A DNA stretch of 64,000 nucleotides from positions 1 to 64,000 of the forward strand of contig JBCDIT010000018.1 in assembly GCA_038748775.1 (NCBI GenBank). The letters are read 5' to 3'. Below are positions 9,188 through 17,990 of this stretch, piece after piece (position 1 is the first letter of the stretch; each line of letters opens with the position of its first letter). Below the pieces are notes generated by a model. The model made no database searches. It had not been told where the DNA came from and saw nothing but the letters and a program-made list of their open reading frames with translations. Position numbers and translations under genes: made by a program. The DNA is from DAIQNV01 sp038748775. GTDB taxonomy: Bacteria > Planctomycetota > Phycisphaerae > Phycisphaerales > UBA1924.

Positions 9188-10555
9188 ATGAGCACCGCAC
9201 CCGAAGCCCCAGTCGACCTCACCCCCGCCCTCATCCAACTCATCGACGACCTGGGGCGAGGCCCGCTCTTTAAAGAGGCCGCGACGGAGGTCGCCCACGC
9301 CATCGGCCCGATGCTCAGCGACGACGACCCGCGCCGCCAGGGCTGGCGCCGGGCCCGCGTGTTCGAGCGGCTCCTCGAGCCCGACCGCACGATCCGCTTC
9401 CGCGTCGAGTGGGTCGACGACCAGGGCAAGCCTCAGTTCAACCGGGGCTACCGCATCGAGCACACCAACATCCTCGGCCCCTACAAGGGCGGGCTCCGCT
9501 TCCGGCACACCGTCACCGAAGACGTCCTGGGCTTCCTCGCCTACGAGCAGTGCTTCAAGAACGCCCTGACCGGCCTGCCCCTGGGCGGGGGCAAGGGCGG
9601 GTCCGACTTCGACCCCAAGGGCAAGAGCGAGGGCGAGGTCATGCGGTTCTGCCAGAGCTTCATGACCGAACTGGCCAAGTACATCGGACCCGACGAGGAC
9701 GTCCCCGCCGGCGACATCGGCGTCGGCGGACGCGAAGTCGGCTACATGTACGGGCGCTGGCTCCGCCTCACCAAGAAGCCCGTCGGCGTACTCACCGGCA
9801 AGCCAATCCCGCTTGGAGGCCTCGCTGGTCGCACCGAGGCGACGGGGTACGGGTGCGTCGCGTTCGCCAAGGCGATGCTCGAAGAAGACGGGCACTCGAT
9901 GGACGGCGCCAAGGTCGCGATCAGCGGGAGCGGGAACGTCGCCCTCTACGCCGCCGAGCGCACGATGCACCGAGGCGGCCGCGTCATGAGCCTGAGCGAC
10001 TCCAAGGGCTCGGTCTTCTGCAAGGAGGGGTTTACCAAGCAGCAACTCCAAGAGCTGATGGACCTCAAGCTCAAGACCCGAGACCGGCTCAGCGCCTACT
10101 CGGGCGAAGGCGTCGAGTACGCAGAAGGCAAGAAGCCCTGGGCGATGGGGGCCTACGAGGTCGCCCTGCCCTGCGCCACGCAGAACGAAGTCGACGAAAC
10201 CGACGCCGCGGCGATCGCCGATGCCGGCGCCAAGGCGGTGGCCGAGGGCGCCAACATGCCCTGCACCGCAGAGGCCAAGGCGTTGCTCGCGAAGCGCAGC
10301 GTCCCCCTGGGCCCGGGCAAGGCCGCCAACGCCGGCGGTGTCGGCATGTCGGGCTTCGAGATGGCCCAGAACTCGGGCCGCGTGCCCTGGAGCAAGGAAC
10401 GCGCCATCAACGAACTCGAAACGATGATGGCCACCATCCACCAGCGGTGCGTCGCCTACGGCCAGACCGACAAGGGCGTCGACTACGAACTCGGCGCCAA
10501 CCGGGCGGGGTTCGCAAAGCTCGCCGACGCGATGGTGGCGGCGGGCGTGGGGTAA
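9188..10555 (+). CDS. gdhA: NADP-specific glutamate dehydrogenase
   Basis: The 455-residue enzyme interconverts 2-oxoglutarate plus ammonia and glutamate in the cytoplasm. Diagnostic segments are YRIEHTNILGPYKGGLRF, FKNALTGLPLGGGKGGSDFD with the catalytic Lys, PAGDIGVGGREVGYMYG, a Rossmann region KVAISGSGNVALYAAE, and EGANMPCTAEA near the C-terminus. Order and length match the hexameric small GDH family. The ATG at 9188 gives the expected N-terminus, although the upstream Shine-Dalgarno is weak. No terminator or regulatory site was evident in the 142 bases after it. Confidence 0.97.
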   Translation: MSTAPEAPVDLTPALIQLIDDLGRGPLFKEAATEVAHAIGPMLSDDDPRRQGWRRARVFERLLEPDRTIRFRVEWVDDQGKPQFNRGYRIEHTNILGPYKGGLRFRHTVTEDVLGFLAYEQCFKNALTGLPLGGGKGGSDFDPKGKSEGEVMRFCQSFMTELAKYIGPDEDVPAGDIGVGGREVGYMYGRWLRLTKKPVGVLTGKPIPLGGLAGRTEATGYGCVAFAKAMLEEDGHSMDGAKVAISGSGNVALYAAERTMHRGGRVMSLSDSKGSVFCKEGFTKQQLQELMDLKLKTRDRLSAYSGEGVEYAEGKKPWAMGAYEVALPCATQNEVDETDAAAIADAGAKAVAEGANMPCTAEAKALLAKRSVPLGPGKAANAGGVGMSGFEMAQNSGRVPWSKERAINELETMMATIHQRCVAYGQTDKGVDYELGANRAGFAKLADAMVAAGVG

Positions 10556-10697
10556 CCGCCTGGGCCGCGCCGTCGGCGACTCATGTCCCGACGTCTCAAG
10601 AGCGGACTCAAACACCTTCTCCGTCCCTAGCGCGGTCTCGGCCGGTGGACGCTCGGCGAACCGACGAGACCCGAAGCTCCCCGCACAAGCGTCCCCG

Positions 10698-11159
10698 TCA
10701 CGCCGGCGCCACGCCATCCTCGGGCATCTCGAACGCAAGCGTCAGCTTCCGAACGCGCGTCAGCACGTTATACAATAGAATCAGCGAGATCAGGGGGCCG
10801 ACGAAGCACGTCGCGAGGCCGACCGTGTTCAGCACCGGGCCGAGCCAGATCAGCCGTTTCGCCCGCCCGACGAGAACCCGGTCGCCCAGGACCTCTGCGA
10901 GGCACCGCACGTGCCACGCCCCGGTCGAGAGCCAAGCGATCCAGAGCCCCCACCCCACGAAACCATGGAGCAGATTGATCACATCGACGACGGTCCACGT
11001 GACCGATGCCGGCGGAGTCGACCCCTGGACCGCGATCTGAACGCCCGAGATCACCCAAGAGAGGATGGCGTTCCCGAGCCAGACCAGCGTCACGATCCAG
11101 TACACCCTCCGAGGCCGATCGTGGTCACCCGGCTCGCCTTGCTCAAGCGGAACGGTCAT
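10698..11159 (-). CDS. Small integral membrane protein, paralogue family B
   Basis: The 153-residue product has about four membrane segments (VYWIVTLVWLGNAILSWVI, a central helix around LLHGFVGWGLWIAW, then VLNTVGLATCFVGPLISLIL) and a charged tail. It is clearly paralogous to the product at 13901-14422 (both carry GDHD-PRR before the first helix, then QIAV-G and WH-LAE-LGD) and to the C-terminal half at 13045-13371 (RA-RL-WLGPV). A GTG nine bases earlier is an alternative start. It follows the 99-residue gene by 15 bases. The family is unknown to me; no catalytic motif is visible. Confidence 0.65.
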   Translation of the reverse strand: MTVPLEQGEPGDHDRPRRVYWIVTLVWLGNAILSWVISGVQIAVQGSTPPASVTWTVVDVINLLHGFVGWGLWIAWLSTGAWHVRCLAEVLGDRVLVGRAKRLIWLGPVLNTVGLATCFVGPLISLILLYNVLTRVRKLTLAFEMPEDGVAPA

Positions 11160-11174
11160 CCGCTTCACGCCGAG

Positions 11175-11474
11175 CTATTCCAGCCAGGCAACGACAAGCA
11201 TGACCGGGAGCATCACCCCGAGCACCGCCAACTCGAGCCACGCAGGCGGCGCGGCCGCGTTCGGATTTATGCCTGGGCCGTGCGTCATCCCGATCCAGAG
11301 CACCAAGATCATCAACGGCACGAGAATGATCGGCAGCAGGATCGCGATCTTTAGGTTCATCGCGCCCCGACCCACCGACTCCAGCGCCGATGCCGGCCAC
11401 AACGCCACCGGCGGGTACCGCGTCTCGGGAACAACTACGGCGTCGGTTTGATCATTCACCGCAGGAGAATACAC
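11175..11474 (-). CDS. Small integral membrane protein, paralogue family A
   Basis: The 99-residue product has a short cytoplasmic N-terminus containing RYPPVALWPASAL, then two hydrophobic helices (IAILLPIILVPLMILVLW and LAVLGVMLPVMLVVAWL). RYP-VALW and the following LKI are shared with the product at 13393-13854, so these are paralogues. The start is a GTG with no clear Shine-Dalgarno; a second in-frame GTG six codons on is possible. It lies just before the family B gene in what looks like a two-gene unit. Function unknown. Confidence 0.6.
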   Translation of the reverse strand: MYSPAVNDQTDAVVVPETRYPPVALWPASALESVGRGAMNLKIAILLPIILVPLMILVLWIGMTHGPGINPNAAAPPAWLELAVLGVMLPVMLVVAWLE

Positions 11475-11549
11475 AGAAACAAGCAGTGCGCCGAATCGAT
11501 TCTAATGTGACGTTGTCATCTTCCGATTCGAACACCCGCGATCCGGCGA

Positions 11550-12923
11550 TCAGTCGTCCAGGAGAGCCTTCTCTCGCTGCGGCCCGAAACGGTACCTCAC
11601 GTTCTCCGACGGCTCTCCGGCCTTCGTGATGTTCCAGATCGCGTCCCGGATCCGCTGCCGCTCCATATTTTCCGCCCCATCGAGCAGCGCCGCGAGTTCC
11701 GGCACCGCCGACACGGCCTCCGGACCGATCCGGCCGAGCGCGTACACCGCCGCCCCCGACGTCCGCGTCTCCGGCGGCAACGCGTGCTCGACGATGTCAT
11801 CGACGAGCGGCGCCGCGTATGGCCCCCAACCGATCGCGACACGAAGGCCCTGGCTCCGGAGGCGCTGGCGAGGGGATCGAATGAGCGACCGCGTCGTCTC
11901 GATGAGATCCGCGACCAATACCCCGAGAAGGTCTTTATCCATGTCCGCGCTATGCCTCGCCAAGAGCTGGTCCATCCAGATCGCGGTGTGCGCCGGGTCA
12001 TCCGGTCGCCCGCGAAGCACCGCGAATGCGCGTTCGACTTCGCTCCCCGCGTTCATCAGCAGATAGACGAGCGCGTGCTCAAGATCGTGGTTGTCCGACG
12101 CGCTGGGGAGCGCACGCGCTACCGCGTCGACGACATCAGCGTCCCGACCAAGCAGATCCGGGTACGTTTGCCACACGACGCTCGCGACGCTCGGGCGGTA
12201 CCGCTCCGTCGGACGCACATGCACGTGTTTGAGCATCTCATCCAGCATGGCCGGATCCCGCTCCGAGGCATGTTGCCAAGTCCGGAGCGTGTAAGAGTGA
12301 AGCATGAAACTCTCGGGCGGATCGATCTTCGCGTGATACGCTACGCACGCGGCGATGTCGCGAGAGATCTCGAGATACCAGCCCGCGATGTGACGAAAGT
12401 CGCATACCCCCCCGTCCTCGATGCTGGACGAGACAACCGGCCCGAGCCCGGGCCTCGGGAACAGCCCCTCACGGAGCACGTGCCACGCACGCCCCCTCAA
12501 GAACTCCTCGTCAGACATCGCGAGGGCGACAAACCGATCCGCGAGCACCCGCCACTGCTCGGGCGAGAGCGCGGTCAGCTTCACCGTCGTGCCGAGCATC
12601 GCGTGACACTCCGGCTCCACGTGCTCCGGGTACTCCTCCGCAAACGATCGCGTCATCGCCTCGCACTGACGGCGCGTTTCTTCGCGGTAACGGGCCTCGA
12701 GCCACGCGAGAATCTCCTGCAGCGGGAGGTCCGCGATCGCTTCGTCAGAGATGACAGGCCATTCGGGTAAGCCGCCCGGCAACACCGATTCGAACGACGC
12801 GAGACGATCTCTGTAGCTCACGCCGTGCTCGGGCCCGCCGAGCACGATGATCCGGGGCGACGAACGCGCCGCGGCGCACATCAGCCCCACCGCAAGCCCT
12901 ATCACGATCGTAGCTATCCGCAT
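11550..12923 (-). CDS. Exported protein with HEAT-like C-terminal repeats
   Basis: The 457-residue product starts MRIATIVIGLAVGLMCAAAR, a signal peptide, with GGGAGG seven bases before the ATG. The mature part is largely helical, with no recognised enzyme motif. Towards the C-terminus, GAAVYALGRIGPEAVSAVPE...LAALLDG resembles a HEAT/PBS repeat. The gene lies between two sets of paralogous membrane-protein genes on the same strand and may belong to their unit, although the intervals (75 and 121 bases) are long enough for separate promoters. Probably a periplasmic scaffold; this is inference. Confidence 0.65.
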   Translation of the reverse strand: MRIATIVIGLAVGLMCAAARSSPRIIVLGGPEHGVSYRDRLASFESVLPGGLPEWPVISDEAIADLPLQEILAWLEARYREETRRQCEAMTRSFAEEYPEHVEPECHAMLGTTVKLTALSPEQWRVLADRFVALAMSDEEFLRGRAWHVLREGLFPRPGLGPVVSSSIEDGGVCDFRHIAGWYLEISRDIAACVAYHAKIDPPESFMLHSYTLRTWQHASERDPAMLDEMLKHVHVRPTERYRPSVASVVWQTYPDLLGRDADVVDAVARALPSASDNHDLEHALVYLLMNAGSEVERAFAVLRGRPDDPAHTAIWMDQLLARHSADMDKDLLGVLVADLIETTRSLIRSPRQRLRSQGLRVAIGWGPYAAPLVDDIVEHALPPETRTSGAAVYALGRIGPEAVSAVPELAALLDGAENMERQRIRDAIWNITKAGEPSENVRYRFGPQREKALLDD

Positions 12924-13044
12924 GGCAGCCTCCCAAGACCCGCTGCAAATGTACCGACCCGGCCCCGATCGAGTTCGCGCCCGATCGCGACAGGTCACCG
13001 GCCGGCGAATCCGGCGCCGGACCACCACTTTGCCGGCCGGAGTG

Positions 13045-13371
13045 TCACCCTTGCGGGGCACCCAAAGCACGCCCGCTCTGCAGTTCCTCATCCATCGCCT
13101 TGACCTGTAATACGAAGTCCTTCCGCAGCGTCGTGAGCAGGTTGTACGCCAGGATGATCGTGATAAGAGGACCGAGCCCACAGAGCACGATCCCGACGGT
13201 GCTCATCACCGGGCCCAGCCAGGTCAAGCGCGTCGCACGCTTCCGCACAGTGAGGTTCTCGAGCGAGGTCGCAAGCAGCGACACGTGCCACCCGAGCACG
13301 CTGTACCACACAGCACTGGCCACGATGTTCAGGAGCCCGATCGCCCCCATCGCGTAGTCGAAACCGGTCAA
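13045..13371 (-). CDS. C-terminal half of a membrane protein split by TAG
   Basis: This frame (108 residues from a TTG) has membrane helices (AIGLLNIVASAVWYSVLGW, VMSTVGIVLCGLGPLITII) and the family B signature RATRLTWLGPV. It is in the same frame as the gene just upstream (13393-13854); the two are separated only by a TAG at 13393-13395 and seven sense codons reading PTSAPVS. Aligned with the intact paralogue at 10698-11159, the missing first helix is found at the end of the upstream frame. So this is probably the second half of one broken gene rather than an independent gene. Confidence 0.5.
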   Translation of the reverse strand: MTGFDYAMGAIGLLNIVASAVWYSVLGWHVSLLATSLENLTVRKRATRLTWLGPVMSTVGIVLCGLGPLITIILAYNLLTTLRKDFVLQVKAMDEELQSGRALGAPQG

Positions 13372-13392
13372 CGAGACCGGGGCCGACGTCGG

Positions 13393-13854
13393 CTACGGGA
13401 TACCCACAACGATGAGCTGGGCGATCGAGACCGCCGAGCCGAGCACGCCGATGGCGATGATGACGAGCGAGACGATCCGAAGAGCCCGTTGCGGCGAGTC
13501 GAGGGGCGCTCCCGCGCCGCCAGCAAACCCGGACGTGACCCCCCACACGCCCTTGAGAATCAGCACAACAGCAACGATCTGAATCAGACCTCCCCCGACC
13601 ATGAGCGGACCCATGAACGTCGACACGTGCTGAGGGGCGGCGCTCGCCAGTCCACCGGCGATGGCACCGACAATCAAACCAAGCATGAGGGGGCCGAGAA
13701 GGTAGATCTTCAGAATCAGCGTCCCAGAGCTAATCGCCCGCAACACCTCCGGTGACCACAGAGCGACGTGCGGGTACCGGCCCCTGTATACAGACCGATC
13801 GGTCGGATCAGTGTTATGAACGTCGGCGTCGTTTCCCAGCGGTGCATCAGTCAT
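13393..13854 (-). CDS. Membrane protein, family A plus start of family B (truncated)
   Basis: The 153-residue product begins MTDAPLGNDADVHN and carries RYPHVALWSPEVL (family A), two to three helices, and then RIVSLVIIAIGVLGSAVSIA with QLIVVGIP, equivalent to the first helix of family B. It ends in TAG, and the open frame continues in phase into 13045-13371. At the 11-kb locus the A and B parts are separate neighbouring genes, so the arrangement here reads as an A-B fusion interrupted by one nonsense codon. Alternatively the truncated products are both made and assemble. Confidence 0.55.
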   Translation of the reverse strand: MTDAPLGNDADVHNTDPTDRSVYRGRYPHVALWSPEVLRAISSGTLILKIYLLGPLMLGLIVGAIAGGLASAAPQHVSTFMGPLMVGGGLIQIVAVVLILKGVWGVTSGFAGGAGAPLDSPQRALRIVSLVIIAIGVLGSAVSIAQLIVVGIP

Positions 13855-13900
13855 GCCGGAGCCTAACGAACGTGTCAATCCATGACGCCAAGCGAGTACA

Positions 13901-14422
13901 TCACGCGGCCGCCGCTCCTCCGACCGGGCCGCCCGAGACCGGGCCCGATTTCGTCGCCTTGAGCACCAGCCAGAGCGTGAGCACCAGCACGACCACAGCG
14001 ACGACTGGGCCGACGCCGCACAGCACCGCGCCCACGCTGTTCAACAGCGGGAAGAGCCACACGCCCGTCGCCGCCCGCCGCTCGAGCTTGAAGTCCCCGA
14101 GCGCCTCGCCGAGCGAGGACAGGTGCCACGCGATGACGCTCCACCACGCGAGCAGCGACAGATACTCGAAACAGCCCACCCCAAGGGACACAACCTCCAG
14201 GGGTGACCAGCCGATCGCCGCGTCCGGTTCCGGGAAGCCGTTGACCGCGATTTGGACCACGCTCGCTGCGATGTATAAGACGACACCCACGACGTACACG
14301 CCGGCCAGCACCCGCGCCGCGCGTCGAGGCAGGTCGTGATCGCCTTGCGGCCGGTCATCAAGCGGCTCGGTTCCAAACCCTGGGCCGTGCCGTGTCCGAC
14401 CTCCATGGCCGCGAGCATACAA
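13901..14422 (-). CDS. Integral membrane protein, paralogue family B
   Basis: The product has four predicted helices (VLAGVYVVGVVLYIAASVV, LGVGCFEYLSLLAWWSVIAW, LFPLLNSVGAVLCGVG, VVAVVVLVLTLWLVL). GDHDLPRR precedes helix 1, and QIAVNG and LGEALGD follow in the same order as in the 10698-11159 protein. The start is uncertain: no ATG or GTG lies in frame near the expected N-terminus, and a TTG at 14422 (about 173 residues) is the best candidate. An ATG with GGAGG nearby lies in another frame, so a small indel at the 5' end is possible. Confidence 0.55.
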   Translation of the reverse strand: MYARGHGGRTRHGPGFGTEPLDDRPQGDHDLPRRAARVLAGVYVVGVVLYIAASVVQIAVNGFPEPDAAIGWSPLEVVSLGVGCFEYLSLLAWWSVIAWHLSSLGEALGDFKLERRAATGVWLFPLLNSVGAVLCGVGPVVAVVVLVLTLWLVLKATKSGPVSGGPVGGAAAA

Positions 14423-14529
14423 AGCCCGTCCAGAGCGAACGCGACGCCGTGAGTTGCCGCAGGACCTGAGCGAGGTCAGCAATCCCCAGTGAGCCGTGCT
14501 CAACGGGGGCCGCCGGTCGGCACTCAGGC

Positions 14530-15159
14530 TCAGGAGCCCCGGTGTTTCGACAGTTCGCGCTCGATGTTCGCCCTCGCACGCCCCTCGTAGAGCGACACCC
14601 CCGCACCGGTCAGGAAGATCGGGTTCCGCGCCAGAAGGCCCTCGAGGAACGACGCCCGGCCGGCGGCGTACTCCGCATCGCCGAACGCGCCGTACTCCGC
14701 GCGGATCGCGCCGGCGTACCTCTCGTACACGTCTGTCGGCTGGCCCAGGATCGAGAGGTCGGCGTCGACCACCAACCGGGCGACCTCATCGGCGACCTCG
14801 CGGTGCCTCTTCGTCGCCAGGATCGCGCGCGTCGCGTCGCCCAGCGTCGCCGCGTCAACACCGATCGACGGGCCGATCGAGTCGAGCACCGCCGCGCTGC
14901 GCTCCTCGTTCGAGTCGCCGGCGGGGACGCAGATCGCGTCGTGGAACCACAGGGCCAGTTCGGCGGCCGCCGGCGGCTGATCGCCGGTCAGTTCGTCCAA
15001 CGCCCCGAGCGTCTGCATCACGTGCGAGAGGCCGTGGTACGGGCGACGAGGGACCGCGTGGAGACCGTCGAGCGCCCGGAACACCGCCGCCGCGATCTCC
15101 GGATCCGCGCCGAGCCGCGCCGAGAACCCCGCCCACCGCTCTTCGTCGAGACGAGACAC
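14530..15159 (-). CDS. HD-superfamily metal-dependent phosphohydrolase
   Basis: The 209-residue soluble protein matches the COG4339 type of predicted HD phosphohydrolases. The metal ligands are visible in order: His of PYHGLSHVMQT, His-Asp of ALWFHDAIC, and Asp of VVDADLSILG, with EYGAFGDAEYAAGRASFL near the end. Substrate unknown. The start is a GTG (residues VSRLDEERW) placed five bases before the ftsH stop codon position, so translation may be coupled to ftsH; no clear Shine-Dalgarno is seen. Confidence 0.8.
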   Translation of the reverse strand: MSRLDEERWAGFSARLGADPEIAAAVFRALDGLHAVPRRPYHGLSHVMQTLGALDELTGDQPPAAAELALWFHDAICVPAGDSNEERSAAVLDSIGPSIGVDAATLGDATRAILATKRHREVADEVARLVVDADLSILGQPTDVYERYAGAIRAEYGAFGDAEYAAGRASFLEGLLARNPIFLTGAGVSLYEGRARANIERELSKHRGS

Positions 15160-15163
15160 CGAG

Positions 15164-17257
15164 TCACGCCGGGCTGGGCGACACGCCGGGGGGCAGGTCC
15201 GCCTCGCCATCGGCCGCAGGGTCAGCCGGCTTGGCCGGCTTCGCCTGAGCGGGCGGAGGCGCCGCCAGCAGATCCCCCACCGTCGGACGATCCAAAGGCT
15301 CCCCCCGGATCAGCTTGTGCACCTCGTCCGCTGTCAGCGTCTCGTACTTGAGCAGCGCGTTCGCGACCCGCTCAACCACGTCCCACTGGCCCTCGAGCAT
15401 GCGGACCGCGTCGCCGTACGCCTCGTCGACCAGCCGGCGTGTCTCCTCATCGATGATCTGCGCTGTCTCATCCGAGAAGTCACGATCCGACATGAACATC
15501 TCACGGCTGTCGGCACCCGCATACCGGACGAACCCGAGCCGCTCGCTCATGCCCCACTCGGTGATCATCGTCCGCGCGAGCTGGGTGACCTGCTGGATGT
15601 CCATCGCCGCACCAGAGCTGGCGTCATTCATCGCCTTGGCCTCAGCGATGCGCCCTCCGCACAGCACACGCATCGTCGAGTTCAGCCACTTGAGGCTGTA
15701 GCCCATGCGATCCTTCTCGGGCAAGCTAAACGTCGCGCCACCGGCGCTCCCGCGAGGGATGATCGTGACCTTGTGCAACGGGTCCGCGTCCGGCAGCAGC
15801 GCCTGGAGCACCGCGTGGCCCGCCTCGTGATACGCAACGAGCTTGTTCTCGTCCGCCTCGCGAACGCGGCTGCGCTTGGCCCGACCGAACTTCACCTTGT
15901 CTCGGGCCTCTTCGAGGTCCTCGTGCTCGATGAAGTCCTTGTTCTCCATCGTCGCGCCGATCGCGGCCTCGTTGATGATCGCCGCGAGATCGGCGCCGCT
16001 GAACATGGGCGTCCCGCGCGCGATCCGCTCGAGGTCGACGTCCGGGCCCAGCCGCACTTTCTTTGAGTGGACCTTGAGGATCTCGAGCCGGCCCTTGAGA
16101 TCGGGCAACGGAACCGTGATCTGCCGGTCGAACCGGCCCGGACGGATGAGCGCCGGGTCGAGCACGTCCGAGCGGTTGGTCGCCGCGATCACGATCACGC
16201 CATCGCCCGAGTTGAACCCGTCCATCTCAACGAGGATCGCGTTGAGCGTTTGCTCACGTTCGTCGTGACCGCCAGAGCTGAACCCGCCGCCGCGCCGACG
16301 CCCGACCGCATCGATCTCGTCGAGGAAGATGATGCACGGCGCTGAGTCTTTCGCCTGCTTGAACAGGTCACGCACACGGCTCGCACCAACACCAACGAAC
16401 ATCTCGACAAAGTCCGATCCCGAGATACTAAAGAAAGGCACGTCCGCCTCGCCCGCGATCGCCTTGGCGAGAAGCGTCTTCCCGCAGCCCGGCTCGCCCA
16501 CGAGCAGCACGCCACGAGGAATACGCCCGCCCAGCCTCGTGAACCGCTTCGGGTTCTTGAGGAACTCGATGATCTCCGTGACCTCGTCCTTGGCCTCGTC
16601 GATGCCGGCCACGTCCTTGAACGTGACGCCCGTCATCTCCTTGCTCAGCGTGCGGTGCTTCGACTTCCCAAAGTTCCCGAGCATCCCCGCCCCGCCACCG
16701 GCGTTGCGAAGGCCCCTCGAGATCAGGAACCAAAGCAAGAGCATCAACAGAATGAACGGCCCGAAGATGTACAAGAAGTTCATCCAAGGCGACGGGGCCT
16801 TCGCCCTGTAGTCGCCCCCGGTGAGTTCCTGGAGTTTGGCGACCACGATCTCGCGGTTGCCCTCGTTGATCGTCACCTGAACCGTCTTGAACGACGCATC
16901 GACCTCGGGCTGCGCTACCCGAGCCACGAGAGAGCCGTCGCTCAGAACAATCGACTCCGGATCGACCTCGCCCGAGACGTAGTGCGCCTCGAACGTCGCC
17001 AGCGTCACCTGCTGACCGCCTCCGGAATACCCAAAGACCGTCACAAGCAGCACCACCACGAGAAGAACGACCACGAAGCCGAAGACCCCGCGATTCGGGG
17101 GCGCCGTCGGCTTCCCGCCGGCCTTGCCGTTCTCGCCCTTCTCGTCGCCCCCGCCGGCCTTGCCTTCCGAGTCAGGCCGACCCTCGTCCACCAGACGGCG
17201 AAGGCCGAACGCCTCAGAAGACCGCGAAACAACAGGAGATTCCGAGATGTCGCTCAA
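15164..17257 (-). CDS. ftsH: ATP-dependent zinc metalloprotease FtsH
   Basis: This membrane AAA+ protease degrades unneeded membrane and soluble proteins. Visible parts are a charged cytoplasmic N-terminus of about 65 residues, unusually long for FtsH; a first helix (VFGFVVVLLVVVLLVTVFGY); a periplasmic segment; a second helix (FLYIFGPFILLMLLLWFLI); Walker A GEPGCGKT near residue 256; Walker B IIFLDEIDAVG; the SRH region ATNRSDVLDPALIRPGRFDR; and zinc site AYHEAGHAV near residue 479. The start is a TTG preceded by GAGG; a GTG 12 codons earlier (17293) is the alternative. It is followed at once by the HD gene. Confidence 0.96.
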   Translation of the reverse strand: MSDISESPVVSRSSEAFGLRRLVDEGRPDSEGKAGGGDEKGENGKAGGKPTAPPNRGVFGFVVVLLVVVLLVTVFGYSGGGQQVTLATFEAHYVSGEVDPESIVLSDGSLVARVAQPEVDASFKTVQVTINEGNREIVVAKLQELTGGDYRAKAPSPWMNFLYIFGPFILLMLLLWFLISRGLRNAGGGAGMLGNFGKSKHRTLSKEMTGVTFKDVAGIDEAKDEVTEIIEFLKNPKRFTRLGGRIPRGVLLVGEPGCGKTLLAKAIAGEADVPFFSISGSDFVEMFVGVGASRVRDLFKQAKDSAPCIIFLDEIDAVGRRRGGGFSSGGHDEREQTLNAILVEMDGFNSGDGVIVIAATNRSDVLDPALIRPGRFDRQITVPLPDLKGRLEILKVHSKKVRLGPDVDLERIARGTPMFSGADLAAIINEAAIGATMENKDFIEHEDLEEARDKVKFGRAKRSRVREADENKLVAYHEAGHAVLQALLPDADPLHKVTIIPRGSAGGATFSLPEKDRMGYSLKWLNSTMRVLCGGRIAEAKAMNDASSGAAMDIQQVTQLARTMITEWGMSERLGFVRYAGADSREMFMSDRDFSDETAQIIDEETRRLVDEAYGDAVRMLEGQWDVVERVANALLKYETLTADEVHKLIRGEPLDRPTVGDLLAAPPPAQAKPAKPADPAADGEADLPPGVSPSPA

Positions 17258-17477
17258 AGCAAAGTCCTCGTTCCGCGTCTGGGTCGGCACCACAGGCCGA
17301 CCACGGACGGCGCCAGCGTTTCCGCCAACCCAAGGCTAGTCCACACAGACCGCCCATCGGGTTTGCCCGCCATCCGGTTTGGTTGATTCGTGAATACGTG
17401 CGAACCGGTTTCTCTTCCACAACGCTCGCGACACAAGCAAAGACCGCACATCACGACGATTTCCCGCCGCAAGAGGG

Positions 17478-17990
17478 CTACCAGCTCGACCGGAGCTCGC
17501 CCACGATTCGCTGGGCCATTTCCTCAAGCGCGGCCCGAGACCCGAGCTCGATCCGCTCACCGGGGGACGAGTCGTCGCCCCGAGCGGGGATGAACGTGCT
17601 CGCGGCCTGGAAGTTTGTCCGCTCGACGAGCAACTCGCCCGAACGATTGTCCCGCCACTCGAAGTCAACGGTGTAGACCAGGGCCTGCTCCTGAACCAAC
17701 CCGGTATCGGGCCCGGTGCTCAGCGTCCGCAGGCGCGAGCCCTGGATGGCGCCCGACAGCATGGTGTCCGCGTTCTCGGCCGAGGTTACCCGCCAGGGCG
17801 TCGCGCTCTGAATCTCTTTCACGATCGCGTCCGCGAGGTCCGCCTCGATCCCGGTGATGAACGTGTCGTTCTCGAAGATCGGCACCGAAACGGTCCGCAC
17901 GTCATCCGAGTACGTCGTGCCCCAGCGGTAGCCGCACGACACCTGCACCGCCGAGAGAGTGAGCACCCCCACCAAAAGCAGCCGCCTCAC
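17478..17990 (-). CDS. lptE: LptE-like LPS-assembly lipoprotein
   Basis: The 170-residue lipoprotein has signal MRRLLLVGVLTLSAVQVSCG with lipobox VSCG, then the LptE-type pattern GYRWGTTYSDDVRTVSVPIF, ENDTFITGIEADLADAIV and SGAIQGSRLRTLS. LptE plugs the LptD barrel and helps deliver lipopolysaccharide to the outer leaflet. The start overlaps the stop of the upstream BamD-like gene (ATGA), suggesting cotranslation of two outer-membrane assembly factors. The match rests on pattern and context and is less certain than for enzymes. Confidence 0.8.
   Translation of the reverse strand: MRRLLLVGVLTLSAVQVSCGYRWGTTYSDDVRTVSVPIFENDTFITGIEADLADAIVKEIQSATPWRVTSAENADTMLSGAIQGSRLRTLSTGPDTGLVQEQALVYTVDFEWRDNRSGELLVERTNFQAASTFIPARGDDSSPGERIELGSRAALEEMAQRIVGELRSSW

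Noticed and set aside
9182..10738. 518-residue open frame antisense to gdhA
   Set aside because: Shadow of a certain gene; no independent coding signal.
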